DNA of 33,759 nucleotides from Clostridia bacterium (GCA_017399265.1 JAFQDL010000007.1:1-33759); one strand, 5' to 3'. Shown: positions 5,891-14,689, counted from the first letter of the stretch. Translations and numbers: made by a program. The notes: generated by a model not told the origin, from the letters alone.

Positions 5891-5919
5891 TTTACATATT
5901 TTTTAATATGTGCTATCTT
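5891..5919 (+). promoter_or_regulatory. Promoter of the 255-aa protein gene
   Basis: TTTACA (5891-5896) and TATCTT (5914-5919) are separated by 17 nt, 34 nt before the ATG. Confidence 0.55.
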
Positions 5920-5952
5920 TTAAAGAAGTAGTTATAGAGGGAGAAATAAATT

Positions 5953-6720
5953 ATGTTTGAAAAATTTAAGAAATATATGACTGAAAAAAGAAATAAGAAC
6001 TTTGATAAACATTCCACGAGAGATTTGTACTCAGTATATGAAGAGGTTTTTGGTTTGCCAGGAGAATTGTGTGCCAGAGCCTTAAGCATTGGGATTAACA
6101 CTACGCATTATTCTGAAACACCAATTTCTCAAATAACATCAAGAGATCAATATATTGAAAATATTAGGAGAATGTATACTGTAGAGCAAGTAGAAGGAAA
6201 AACTGTTATTACTTGTAATATAGATGGTGAGGGAAAAAAAGAAAAAACCAAGTTTGTTGTAACTGAAAGTAATGGGAAGTACCAAGTTCAGCAAGATGAA
6301 TTGGAGTTTGATGGTGATGTGTGTATCGGTTTCCAAACAGCAAAGTCAGAATGGATGAAAAAACCAACAGGCCTTGGTAAAGGTATGATGTTTAGAAGCA
6401 AAATTGCAAGGGTTTATGCAGCAAATAGTAATTGTGAGTATGATATAAGTGATCCTGATAATTTAAAATCTTTTTTGGAAGGTAATCCACAAACAGAGGT
6501 GTTCGCAGAATCTTCAGCTATGGATTACAAAGCAAAAACTGTTACGGCTTCTAGATCAGGTAAATATATTCCTTATTCAAAAGTCGTTGATTTGCCGGTT
6601 TATACAGCAAGTTTTGATCAAATAGCACAACAAAATGGAGTAGATGTGCATTCTTTTGAAACTTTTGCATTGGGCAAAATGGTAACTGATGCCGCTCAAA
6701 ATATTATGGATCAAAATTAA
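5953..6720 (+). CDS. Conserved-looking cytoplasmic protein of unknown function
   Basis: The 255-aa protein has no signal peptide or membrane segment. The N-terminus is highly basic (residues 1-22, rich in Lys and Arg). A beta-rich central region (about 75-115, with a KTVITCNIDGEG strand) and a hydroxyl- and charge-rich C-terminal half follow. GAGGGAG before the ATG is a strong ribosome-binding site and a promoter lies upstream, so it is a real single-gene unit. I recognise no catalytic motif and assign no function. Confidence 0.7.
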   Translation: MFEKFKKYMTEKRNKNFDKHSTRDLYSVYEEVFGLPGELCARALSIGINTTHYSETPISQITSRDQYIENIRRMYTVEQVEGKTVITCNIDGEGKKEKTKFVVTESNGKYQVQQDELEFDGDVCIGFQTAKSEWMKKPTGLGKGMMFRSKIARVYAANSNCEYDISDPDNLKSFLEGNPQTEVFAESSAMDYKAKTVTASRSGKYIPYSKVVDLPVYTASFDQIAQQNGVDVHSFETFALGKMVTDAAQNIMDQN

Positions 6721-6771
6721 TAAATAAAAAATTATCATGGTTCGTTTAACTTTTAATTTAAGTAAAAAAAG

Positions 6772-6802
6772 ACTCTCAAAGATAATTGGGGAGTTTTTTT
6801 TT
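6772..6802 (+). terminator. Rho-independent terminator
   Basis: ACTCTC (6772-6777) pairs with GGGAGT (6789-6794), including one T-G pair, followed by a run of T residues. It ends the 255-aa protein transcript. Confidence 0.65.
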
Positions 6803-6831
6803 GATTTAAAAGTTATAAGTGTTTTATAAGT

Positions 6832-6860
6832 TTGACTTATTATTTCAATTAATATATCCT
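6832..6860 (+). promoter_or_regulatory. Promoter of the deaminase-kinase pair
   Basis: TTGACT (6832-6837) and TATCCT (6855-6860) with 17-nt spacing lie 33 nt upstream of the deaminase ATG. Confidence 0.6.
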
Positions 6861-6892
6861 ATTATTTGAAATAGAATTGTAGAGGTTATAGA

Positions 6893-7348
6893 ATGAACAA
6901 ATTTATGAAAATTGCTTTTGAAGAAGCTAAGAAAGGAATATGGGCAGGCCATGGTGGGCCTTTTGGTTCAGTAATTGTCAAAGATGGCAAAATAGTTAGT
7001 AAAGGTCATAATCACGTGGTTGTTAACAATGATCCCACTTGCCATGGAGAAATAGATGCAATTAGAAAAGCTTGCAAGAAATTAAAAACTTTTGATCTTT
7101 CTGGCTGTGAGATATATACTACAGGTTTTCCTTGCCCGATGTGTTTTTGCGCAATTCTTTGGGCAAATATTGACAAAGTATATTATGGTTGTAATACTAC
7201 AGATACAGAAACTATTGGTTTTAGAGACAAGGCTTTTGAAGAAAGTATAGCCAAAAAGAAAAAAAGTATTTGTCAAGAACTAGATAGAGAAGAGTGTTTG
7301 AAATTGTATCAAGATTATAATAATATCGAGAATAAAACTAACTATTAA
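6893..7348 (+). CDS. Guanine deaminase-like CDA-fold deaminase
   Basis: The 151-aa protein closely follows the small GuaD guanine deaminase layout (guanine to xanthine and ammonia): GGPFGSVIVKDG (21-32), NNDPTCHGEIDAIRKACK (45-62) and FPCPMC (79-84). Zn ligands are His51, Cys81 and Cys84, with Glu53 as the proton shuttle. The usual HAE is HGE here, an unusual Ala-to-Gly at residue 52 next to the catalytic Glu. The C-terminal tail differs from the B. subtilis type, so a related purine or pterin substrate is possible. AGAGG precedes the ATG. The sugar kinase follows after 49 nt and probably shares the transcript. Confidence 0.82.
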   Translation: MNKFMKIAFEEAKKGIWAGHGGPFGSVIVKDGKIVSKGHNHVVVNNDPTCHGEIDAIRKACKKLKTFDLSGCEIYTTGFPCPMCFCAILWANIDKVYYGCNTTDTETIGFRDKAFEESIAKKKKSICQELDREECLKLYQDYNNIENKTNY

Positions 7349-7397
7349 TTTTTAACAAATATAAAGTATAAAAATATTTATTACAAGAGGAAATAAA

Positions 7398-8432
7398 ATG
7401 AAAAGTAAAGACAAAATAGTAGCTTATGGGGAAATAATGTTAAGACTTACTCCGCCAGAATATACTACAATATCTCAGGCACGTAATTTCGTTGCAGGAC
7501 ATGGTGGTGGTGAGGCTAATGTGCTTGCATCGTTATCTCATTTAGGACATAAGACATGTTTTATTTCAAAATTGCCAAACAACCAATTAGGAGACTCGGC
7601 AATAAAACATCTAAATGGACATGGGGTAAATACAGATTATATTGTTAAAGGTCCGATTACTTCTAATATTGGGATGTATTTTGTTGAAACTGGATTTGGT
7701 GGCAGGCCATCTAAAGTTATATACAATCGTAAACATTCTTCAATTACTACAATTGAGTGCGGGGAATTAGATTTTGATGAAATATTCTTTGATGCTACGT
7801 GGTTTCATTTATCGGGCATCACGCTTGCCTTAGGAGATAATGTAAGAGAAGTCGCTTTCAAATGCTTGGAGTATTGCAAAAAATATAACGTTCCAGTATC
7901 GTTTGATTTTAACTATCGTTCTAAATTGTGGAATTCTATAGAAGAAGCAAAACCATTTTTTAAACAAATCGTTCCATTTGTAGATGTGCTTTTTGCAAAC
8001 CAGTTTGACATAGAGCAAATATTAGAAATAAAATTAGATGAAAGTATAGAAGATCCTGTGGAAAAGAGAAATGAACTTGCTAGAAAATTAATATCTCAAA
8101 CAGATATAGAGTATATATTTGGAACAAATAGGACAGTACATACAGCAACAGATAACTCTCTTTCTTCATACTGTATTTGTAAAAATAGAGATTATAAAAG
8201 TGAAGGCCCTATCAGATTCCCTATCTATGATAGATTAGGCGGCGGAGATGCCTTTGCTTCCGGTGTAATACATGGACTAATAAAAGATTACAAAAACCCT
8301 AAATACGCCTTAAAATTCGGCCTTGCAACGTCAATTTTGGCACATACACTTTATGGTGACGTGTCTACACTATCCGTAGCAGATGTAGAAGAGTTTATTA
8401 AGACTAGTGGAAATGCCGCTATACAGAGATAA
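7398..8432 (+). CDS. PfkB-family sugar kinase, KdgK-like
   Basis: The 344-aa ribokinase-fold enzyme resembles 2-dehydro-3-deoxygluconokinase. The start GEIMLRLTPPEYTTI, the di-Gly-rich substrate loop AGHGGGEANV (33-42) and the C-terminal PfkB signature with catalytic Asp284 (GGGDAF) are present. The signature is normally GAGDAF, so Ala-to-Gly at 282 is a mild variation. The family phosphorylates KDG or a related ketose with ATP in uronate catabolism. No KDPG aldolase or uronate genes are in the window, so the exact sugar is open. AGAGGA precedes the ATG. A terminator ends the unit. Confidence 0.78.
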   Translation: MKSKDKIVAYGEIMLRLTPPEYTTISQARNFVAGHGGGEANVLASLSHLGHKTCFISKLPNNQLGDSAIKHLNGHGVNTDYIVKGPITSNIGMYFVETGFGGRPSKVIYNRKHSSITTIECGELDFDEIFFDATWFHLSGITLALGDNVREVAFKCLEYCKKYNVPVSFDFNYRSKLWNSIEEAKPFFKQIVPFVDVLFANQFDIEQILEIKLDESIEDPVEKRNELARKLISQTDIEYIFGTNRTVHTATDNSLSSYCICKNRDYKSEGPIRFPIYDRLGGGDAFASGVIHGLIKDYKNPKYALKFGLATSILAHTLYGDVSTLSVADVEEFIKTSGNAAIQR

Positions 8433-8444
8433 TGTTTAATTATT

Positions 8445-8469
8445 ACCTATAAGTGTAATAGGTCTTTTT
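8445..8469 (+). terminator. Terminator of the kinase transcript
   Basis: ACCTAT (8445-8450) pairs with ATAGGT (8458-8463) and is followed by CTTTTT. Confidence 0.65.
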
Positions 8470-8473
8470 GCTA

Positions 8474-8510
8474 ATAAAAATATCCGCTAGATAAAATAGC
8501 GGATATTTTT
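8474..8510. terminator. Bidirectional terminator between convergent genes
   Basis: AAATATCCGCT (8478-8488) and AGCGGATATTT (8498-8508) form a perfect 11-bp stem with A-rich sequence to its left and T-rich sequence to its right. It can stop transcripts from both sides and closes the - strand transporter gene. Confidence 0.85.
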
Positions 8511-8511
8511 A

Positions 8512-9951
8512 TTAAAACCCTATTGATAGTCCAAATAATAGTATTAGGACTGAAAGTACTAGAATAGAAAGTTGTATTTTCCATGTCCATTTAACCCATT
8601 TGCCATAAGAAACATTTGACATAGATAGTCCAATAAGTAGTACTGGGTTGGTTGGTAGGAAAACGTCTGAGAAACCATCAGCCATACAATATGTAAGAAT
8701 TAGTAGGTTAGGGGATATCCCTATTACACTACAGATTGGGATAAGTATTGGCATTACTAAGAATATTTTAGCAGATGCTGATCCAATAAATACTTGAAGA
8801 ATAAGTATGAGTAGATAAATATACAGAATACAAACAAATCTGTTTTGTCCATCAAGGAAATTAATAACTGTATTCATTATTGTATCAAGAATTCCACTTT
8901 CTTGCATTATTAAGTTCACTGAAGAAGCCAATGCAATTAGTAGAACGGCAGGAAGCATAGCAAGTGCTCCTTTGCCTAAATATTTAAATACATCGGTCTT
9001 TTTTTCGACTACTAACATTCCACAAATTATTCCACCTACTAAGAATGTTACAGATAGTATTGGGATTGCATATCCAGATATTGGTCTAATAGCTGCAATA
9101 AGTAGTAAGAAGGTTAATTGTATTATGAAGAAGATTAAGTATATTTTGAATATTTTGTTATCTTTTTTGCTAGTTTCATTAATATCAAAACATAAATTTT
9201 CTTTTTTTAGTTTATCATTATCAAAAGTAAGAGAGAATTCTGGTTTCTTAGAAATTTTTTTGATATATCTTAATATAAAGAAACATACTATCGCGTATAT
9301 AAGTATAAAGAAAATAATTCTAAGCCAAGCTCCACTTAATGTGTTGATGCCAGCGAGATTAGATGCAATACCTATAGAGAATGGATTGGTGATTGCTGCG
9401 GAAAATCCGAAACATGCAGCAAGCAAACATACACCTAAGCCAGTCATTGTATCAAAACCAAGTGACAACATAAATAGTGTAACAAATGGTAGTAATGTAA
9501 CTAGTTCTTCAAATAATCCAAATAGGCTACCAAATAACATAAAGAATAATATACTTAGACAGATAACTAGTTTTTTCTTATTGCCAAATTTGTGTACTAA
9601 TTTATTCATTATTATTCTTAAACCATTAGTTTTGTCTAATAGATTAAATACACCACTCATAATTAGTAGGAATATACAAATCATTATAATAGTTATTCCG
9701 CCATCTGAAAAGAAAACTCTAAATGGCGCAGTAATTATTCTCCAAAATGCTATACCTTGCACGCTACCTGCGGTGTATGTTCCTGCAATTATTTCGCCAG
9801 CTTCATTTCTTTGGAAGCTGCCTTGAGGAATAAATAGGGTAATAAGCCCACATATCATAATCAGTGATAGTAGTATAATAACTACTGAAACAAATGATTT
9901 TGCACTAATTGATGCAAATGATTTTTCTTGAGTTTTATTATTTTTCTTCAT
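8512..9951 (-). CDS. DcuC/YfcC-type membrane transporter
   Basis: The roughly 479-aa integral membrane protein has about 12 hydrophobic helices and the layout of the DcuC/YfcC anaerobic carrier superfamily (PF03606). An early TLFIPQGSFQR follows the first helix, GLFEELVTLLPFV lies in the first repeat, and GFSDVFLPTNPVLLIGLS in the second. The family moves C4-dicarboxylates, amino acids or peptides by exchange or ion coupling; the substrate cannot be read. I place the start at the ATG at 9951. A GTG seven codons upstream (9972) is possible, but neither has a clear Shine-Dalgarno. Both overlap the preceding gene, whose stop is at 9938, so translation is probably coupled to it. Confidence 0.82.
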   Translation of the reverse strand: MKKNNKTQEKSFASISAKSFVSVVIILLSLIMICGLITLFIPQGSFQRNEAGEIIAGTYTAGSVQGIAFWRIITAPFRVFFSDGGITIIMICIFLLIMSGVFNLLDKTNGLRIIMNKLVHKFGNKKKLVICLSILFFMLFGSLFGLFEELVTLLPFVTLFMLSLGFDTMTGLGVCLLAACFGFSAAITNPFSIGIASNLAGINTLSGAWLRIIFFILIYAIVCFFILRYIKKISKKPEFSLTFDNDKLKKENLCFDINETSKKDNKIFKIYLIFFIIQLTFLLLIAAIRPISGYAIPILSVTFLVGGIICGMLVVEKKTDVFKYLGKGALAMLPAVLLIALASSVNLIMQESGILDTIMNTVINFLDGQNRFVCILYIYLLILILQVFIGSASAKIFLVMPILIPICSVIGISPNLLILTYCMADGFSDVFLPTNPVLLIGLSMSNVSYGKWVKWTWKIQLSILVLSVLILLFGLSIGF

Positions 9952-11851
9952 AGTTTTCTTGTAATAATTCACTAAGTATATACCATGTTACACAACTACG
10001 TTTTTCTTCTGGTACAAAATAGTAAATTTCTTTTCCTTCATAAATTTCAAAGTCTTCTCCAGCACCGAATAATAATCGGAAAATATTTTTCATTTCAAAT
10101 GTCTTGGTTATTTCTTTTCCGTCATCAGTCCCAGTGTATACAAGACCTGTTCTGTCCAATCTACAAGTGCCATATCCTGCATGCCTTGTACATGTTTTGC
10201 CATCAGTTGATAAATGTCTTAGTTCTACCTTGCTTTCTATAAAGAAATCAGGGTTGTCTTTTATTTCTTTTCTAAATACTTCTTTTTGCCAATTGTACCA
10301 CTCTGATATGTTAGCAAAATCAACACCATCTAAATTGTATCTGTTATCAACGATTATTACTTTTCCACATTTCTCACAAATAAGTGTATTCTTATCAGAT
10401 ACTAAACTATATTTGTTATTACAATGAGGACAGATACTTAAAATATTTTCTAATCCTTTAGCGATTGTCTTGTGTTTGTACTTTACTTCTGGGTGTTTGG
10501 TTAACCAATCCCATTCGTTATAAGTAAGTGCTGTATCAATTTTATCTTTTAATTCTTCTAGACTAAGGGTTTGAGCTTCTTCTTTCTTTAATAGTTTAGT
10601 TATCTTTGCTTCAACCAAAGAACCTTTTCTCATTTTGTCTCCCCATTTAGGGTTTGCAAGGTATGCACCATTTATTTTAACGGTATATACGGCTACATTC
10701 ATTTTTTGAATAAACTTATATGTAGCATCTTGTATGCCTTCGAAAGTTCCCACAGTGGATAGTCTTGCTTCTGGCATCATCGCAAGTACTCCGCCGTTGT
10801 TTAAAACTTTCAAGCATTGTTTAGAATTTTCTATATCTGTAGAGAACATACTTTTTGGAATAGTACCGACTCTATCTAGTAGGTATTTTAGCTTTCCGTT
10901 GTGAAAGTACATTCTAGCAACAATGAAATGTGGATAATCCTTCTTTAGTATTTTACCTGCATATAAGAAGTCAAAGAATGAGCCATGATTGCAAAGTACG
11001 ATACAAGGTTTATCTAATTTTTTAATATCTCTTTTTAGTCTTACTTTTGCTTTTAGTTTGATAAACCACATTAGGATATTAGTAAGTATACCATATGTAA
11101 AAAATCCGAATTTACCCACTTTACTTTTATTCTTTTCCTCCATTCTTTTGATATAGTTATTAACAGCCTTAAATAGTTGTGTTTTGTATCTGAACATTAA
11201 TATTAGTAGCACAATAATTACTATGAATACTGTAACAGAAATTATCCAGCTTGTAGACATAGCAATATGTCCTAGCCCTACATCAAGTACTAGCGATGGT
11301 ATAGAACCTATACCTGTTATTAGAATATATTTAGGATATTTCATTCCTAGAGATGCTGCAAAGAAGCATATTATTCCATATGGTATTGCAGGCAAGCAAT
11401 ATAATATAATGACAATAAGAGCAATTTTCTTAGAAGCTTTTGCTGTTTTAAAATCAAAATTGATATTGGCAGAGAAATAGTCAGTTAGTTTTTTGCCATA
11501 TATTTTATATAGAAGATAAATAATAGTGTTACCTATGATTATACCTATAAGGCAAGTAAGCATTCCTCTCCAAAATCCGAAACTAATACCTGATATTACA
11601 TGAAGAGGCTCTGCTGGAATAAAAGTCATAATAACTTGTAGCATTGCTAGTATAATGACGACTATATAGGCTCTAATGCCTAATTTTCCGATAGTATCTT
11701 GTATTTCTTCTCTTGTTAGATTAGATGAAAATATCTCTTTTAATACCTCAAAATTCTCTCCTGAAAAAAGAAAAAATAATAATCCAATAAATACAGCGAT
11801 AAAAATAAAAAGTGCCAAGACTTTTATACGTTTAGTTTTTTTCTTTGTCAT
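9938..11851 (-). CDS. VTT (DedA/TVP38-type) - PlsC acyltransferase - zinc ribbon fusion
   Basis: The 637-aa protein joins three parts. Residues 1-225 are a multi-helix VTT/SNARE-associated membrane domain, with MTFIPAEPLHVISGISFGFW at about 75-94 as its hallmark. Residues 270-450 are a PlsC-like lysophospholipid acyltransferase with CNHGSFFD (His289, Asp294) and PEARLS (360-365, in the place of EGxRS). A treble-clef zinc ribbon with Cys474/477 and Cys492/495 follows, then a soluble tail. VTT proteins act as lipid scramblases or in membrane homeostasis, and PlsC enzymes acylate lysolipids, so a membrane lipid remodelling role is likely. It has a strong promoter and leads a two-gene operon with the transporter. 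Confidence 0.8.
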   Translation of the reverse strand: MTKKKTKRIKVLALFIFIAVFIGLLFFLFSGENFEVLKEIFSSNLTREEIQDTIGKLGIRAYIVVIILAMLQVIMTFIPAEPLHVISGISFGFWRGMLTCLIGIIIGNTIIYLLYKIYGKKLTDYFSANINFDFKTAKASKKIALIVIILYCLPAIPYGIICFFAASLGMKYPKYILITGIGSIPSLVLDVGLGHIAMSTSWIISVTVFIVIIVLLILMFRYKTQLFKAVNNYIKRMEEKNKSKVGKFGFFTYGILTNILMWFIKLKAKVRLKRDIKKLDKPCIVLCNHGSFFDFLYAGKILKKDYPHFIVARMYFHNGKLKYLLDRVGTIPKSMFSTDIENSKQCLKVLNNGGVLAMMPEARLSTVGTFEGIQDATYKFIQKMNVAVYTVKINGAYLANPKWGDKMRKGSLVEAKITKLLKKEEAQTLSLEELKDKIDTALTYNEWDWLTKHPEVKYKHKTIAKGLENILSICPHCNNKYSLVSDKNTLICEKCGKVIIVDNRYNLDGVDFANISEWYNWQKEVFRKEIKDNPDFFIESKVELRHLSTDGKTCTRHAGYGTCRLDRTGLVYTGTDDGKEITKTFEMKNIFRLLFGAGEDFEIYEGKEIYYFVPEEKRSCVTWYILSELLQENYEEK

Positions 11852-11881
11852 AGATTGTCTCTCTTTAATTTACTTTAATTT

Positions 11882-11911
11882 ATTATACCGATTTTTTACA
11901 TTGTTAGTCAA
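11882..11911 (-). promoter_or_regulatory. Promoter of the VTT-acyltransferase/transporter operon
   Basis: On the minus strand TTGACT (11911-11906) and TATAAT (11887-11882) are separated by 18 nt and lie about 30 nt before the ATG. Confidence 0.7.
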
Positions 11912-12011
11912 ATATATGAATAAAAAATATTGAGCTAACGTCATGAAGTGTTTGATTGATTAATGATTTGTAAAATTTTATGTAAAAAAGTGAGTTTATG
12001 GCTGCTCTTGT

Positions 12012-12038
12012 TAAAAAAAAGTGGACAAATTATCCACT
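12012..12038 (-). terminator. Terminator of the metalloprotein gene unit
   Basis: AGTGGA and TCCACT (12020-12025 and 12033-12038) form the stem. On the minus strand it is followed by eight T residues, just after the 69-aa gene. Confidence 0.8.
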
Positions 12039-12039
12039 C

Positions 12040-12249
12040 TTAATCGAATATAATATCGGGATTTAATTCCGCAGGGGTTTTCCAGTCTATATTGTACATA
12101 TCTTTTAGTAATTGTTTTCGTCTATCCCATATAGAGTGGCAAGATCCCAAACCTGTTTCAGAGTTTTTTAATTCTTCTTGAATAATCTTATCTACTTTTT
12201 TAAATTTTCTTCTATTTAATAATTTTTTTTCTTGTTTGTCTATTATCAT
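12040..12249 (-). CDS. Small charged protein of unknown function
   Basis: The 69-aa protein has a Lys/Arg-rich N-terminal helix (residues 4-27) followed by GLGSCHSIWDRRKQLLKDMY and a Trp/Pro-containing end, DWKTPAELNPDIIFD. The C-terminal half has the look of a conserved short domain (His-x-x-Trp, then Asp-Trp and Asn-Pro), but I cannot name it. The ATG lies 2 nt after the upstream stop and GGAG overlaps the end of that gene, so it is co-translated with the metalloprotein. It could be an accessory or regulatory partner. Confidence 0.6.
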   Translation of the reverse strand: MIIDKQEKKLLNRRKFKKVDKIIQEELKNSETGLGSCHSIWDRRKQLLKDMYNIDWKTPAELNPDIIFD

Positions 12250-12251
12250 TA

Positions 12252-14009
12252 CTACTGCTCCATTTCTGAATTATTGTTTGATATATCTGAGACTTGTTTT
12301 TTGCTCCTAACTCTTTCTTTGAGCCTGCTTACAGAAGAGGTTTGGGTTTGTGCGTTTTCCTGAATATTTTGCTTGTATGGCGATGGTTGATCTCTAAGTG
12401 CTATCGCAAAATGCAGTTCTCTGATATGAGTTGAGTAAGCTCTGTCCAGACTTTTTTGTTTCTGAAAGAATGATATTCCGTCCACGATATATTCTTTACC
12501 ACATAATGATTGTCTTACATTTTTTACTAGTTCGTCAAATTGTTGTAAGTGGAATAGTCTAGGATACTCTTTTGCATACTTTTTTACAGAATAGCAAGTT
12601 AAATGATTAACGATTACTTTATCCGGATGTGCTAGAGAAGATGGGTTTGCTTTTAAGAAAATATCTTCACCTTTTGGATATAGAATAAAGTTGTCAATTG
12701 TGTGTAAGTGTTCGTTTATCTTGCTATAATATTTTTCATCTTTTACGATGTCTTTGTTTTTCAACTCAGCTGATATTTTATTTTTGATGCCTTCTAATAA
12801 TAATCCTTGAATCAAAACTTTATAGTCATCATTTGATTGAGTCACACTATCATTGTTTTTAAAATCATATATTGTGTTAGCTGCCCGTAATATTGTACCA
12901 ATAGTGCTATATATATCGAGTTTATCTAACTTTTCATCAAAGTCTTCTAATGCTTTTAGTTTTGTAGATCCAAAGTGTGATAAAAACAAGTTAGAATAAG
13001 CTTCTTTTGCTTTTTGGATAGTACTCTTAGAAATTTTTAAACCATTTATGCTATTTTTTATTGGAGCACTATTTAATTTTAATGATTTTTTGTCTGTGCT
13101 ATCAAGAATTATTTCAAGGAGTTTAACAATATCATAATTTTTATTGTAAGCAGATGAGCCTTGTAAATGAGCTCGTTTAATAAACTTAGATTTTTTATTA
13201 TCAAAAATAGGAGTTGAAGATAAAGAGAATGATTTGTCAGTAAAACAAGCAAATTCTTCGTTTAATACTTCTGAGATGTTGTTCAAACCATTGTTTTTGC
13301 CTAATCTTAGCACTCCATCTGATGTAACATGATCTTGATCTTTTTGATAGTTGCTAAAGTCTATTGCTTCTTGTAGTGAAGTTTCAGTTATTTCATCACA
13401 ATCTATTGGGTAAACTTTTTTCCCGTGATAGATCAATACTTGATCTGTTAGATTATGTTTGAAATATTTGCCGTCTGCAAATGTTTTAGTATCTAGAACA
13501 TGACCTAATTCATGATAGACTATATGTTTTAAAGATTCGCTTCTTTCGGCTTGTGCTGCTTTTTTTAACTTTGCCAGCCTTTCTTTTTCTTTTTGTTTGT
13601 TTTCTTTAGTAGGATTTGTTTCCGAAGAAGCAACGGATTTTGGTATATCAAGTCTTTGTCTTTTAATCCTTACTGCTCTATATTTATGGCTGTAGTAACC
13701 AGTAGTATCATTCTCATAAATCCAATTAAACGTGAAAAAGGATAAGCTTTTAACATTTGCTTTGAATATGTTGTAGAACAACTCATCTATTGCAACTTTA
13801 TCTTTATCTTGAAATATAGTCTTGACAACATCTTGTTCGGTTTCAACACCATTAATTCTTAAAGTTTCAAAATCTTTTCTAGTAAATGTGTGGTCTTTGT
13901 ATAGCGACTTTAGATCATGAAAAAAGTCTAGAGCATAAGATCTTAATTCTCTATTTTTACAAACTTTCTTTAAATATTTTAAATATTCTTTGTCAAAATT
14001 TTTTGCCAA
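12252..14009 (-). CDS. HExxH metalloprotein of unknown family
   Basis: The 585-aa protein has no signal peptide or membrane helix. A zincin motif VYHELGHVLD places His166, Glu167 and His170. A plausible third ligand is Glu251 or Glu252 in NEEFACF, as in Glu-zincins such as the ImmA/IrrE type. A Lys/Glu-rich linker (133-160) precedes the motif. The region after residue 300 has no motif I recognise. The C-terminus is polar and carries SVSRLKERVRSK (559-570), which resembles the tail of the PIN protein at 18267-19625. The start is TTG, chosen because AGGGAG lies 6 nt before it. It is the middle gene of a three-gene unit. Peptidase activity is inferred from the motif only. Confidence 0.65.
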   Translation of the reverse strand: MAKNFDKEYLKYLKKVCKNRELRSYALDFFHDLKSLYKDHTFTRKDFETLRINGVETEQDVVKTIFQDKDKVAIDELFYNIFKANVKSLSFFTFNWIYENDTTGYYSHKYRAVRIKRQRLDIPKSVASSETNPTKENKQKEKERLAKLKKAAQAERSESLKHIVYHELGHVLDTKTFADGKYFKHNLTDQVLIYHGKKVYPIDCDEITETSLQEAIDFSNYQKDQDHVTSDGVLRLGKNNGLNNISEVLNEEFACFTDKSFSLSSTPIFDNKKSKFIKRAHLQGSSAYNKNYDIVKLLEIILDSTDKKSLKLNSAPIKNSINGLKISKSTIQKAKEAYSNLFLSHFGSTKLKALEDFDEKLDKLDIYSTIGTILRAANTIYDFKNNDSVTQSNDDYKVLIQGLLLEGIKNKISAELKNKDIVKDEKYYSKINEHLHTIDNFILYPKGEDIFLKANPSSLAHPDKVIVNHLTCYSVKKYAKEYPRLFHLQQFDELVKNVRQSLCGKEYIVDGISFFQKQKSLDRAYSTHIRELHFAIALRDQPSPYKQNIQENAQTQTSSVSRLKERVRSKKQVSDISNNNSEMEQ

Positions 14010-14083
14010 TGCATGCTCCCTAATTTTTGCTTATTAATATTTTACAATAATAGTAGTGAGTAGTTAAATAATTTGGTGTTATT

Positions 14084-14632
14084 TTATAAAGTTTGTTCTT
14101 CTTCAAATATATAACCATCTTTTGAGATAATGGAATGATTTGTTTTGCCTATTTTTTCTAATATTTGTGGCATATATCCTTTATATAGCAATATGCCACC
14201 AAGTTTATATTCGTTAGTTTGATATATTCCAGTTGCAAAATGAAATGGAAAATTGATTTCATGTTTATTTAAATGATTAGAAAATAGTTCCAAAAATCTT
14301 TCTGTTTTTATCGAACCATTGTGAACAAAATAAGTTATCATATCACCTAATGTCATAGGGTTGTATATATTTTGATCTATAACATCGGCTAATAAATAGT
14401 GAGTTTTTGCTTTAATATTAAAACGATCCTCTAATAGAATTGTGCTATTTGTTAAAGTTTCCTCTTCCTTTAAAACATCATAGAATGAATATACACAGTT
14501 TAAAAACTTTTCATGGTTGTTGATATATTCTGATTGGTTTCTTGAATTAATTATATCAAAAGTAAAAGCTCTATATGGACACTCTTTATTTTGAGTGTCG
14601 TAGAACATATCAATATACTCGCTATAACTCAT
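14084..14632 (-). CDS. Unknown protein with faint nucleotidyl-cyclase-like motifs
   Basis: The 182-aa soluble protein matches no family I can name. AFTFDIINSR (22-31) resembles the first metal-binding strand of class III cyclase/SatD-type folds (D-I-x-x-S-R). MTLGDMITYF (93-102) resembles the second GD strand. FATGIYQT..YKLGGILLYKGY (about 132-153) has the outline of the later G-I..G..y.G.a region. The match is weak, key nucleotide-binding residues are not evident, and the protein is short. It is transcribed first in the unit, from a near-consensus promoter, 74 nt ahead of the metalloprotein. TTAGGAGAA precedes the ATG. Confidence 0.55.
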   Translation of the reverse strand: MSYSEYIDMFYDTQNKECPYRAFTFDIINSRNQSEYINNHEKFLNCVYSFYDVLKEEETLTNSTILLEDRFNIKAKTHYLLADVIDQNIYNPMTLGDMITYFVHNGSIKTERFLELFSNHLNKHEINFPFHFATGIYQTNEYKLGGILLYKGYMPQILEKIGKTNHSIISKDGYIFEEEQTL

Positions 14633-14660
14633 TTTAATTCTCCTAATTTCTGCTTTACTA

Positions 14661-14689
14661 ATTTTAACAAAATATTAACAATATGTCAA
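14661..14689 (-). promoter_or_regulatory. Near-consensus promoter of the metalloprotein unit
   Basis: TTGACA (14689-14684) and TAAAAT (14666-14661) on the minus strand are separated by exactly 17 nt, 28 nt before the ATG. It is one of the best promoters in the window. Confidence 0.75.

Noticed and set aside
8972-9826. A 284-codon plus-strand frame opposite the DcuC/YfcC-type transporter gene
   Set aside because: It is the antisense shadow of a strongly hydrophobic transporter gene. It lacks a ribosome-binding site and any motif.
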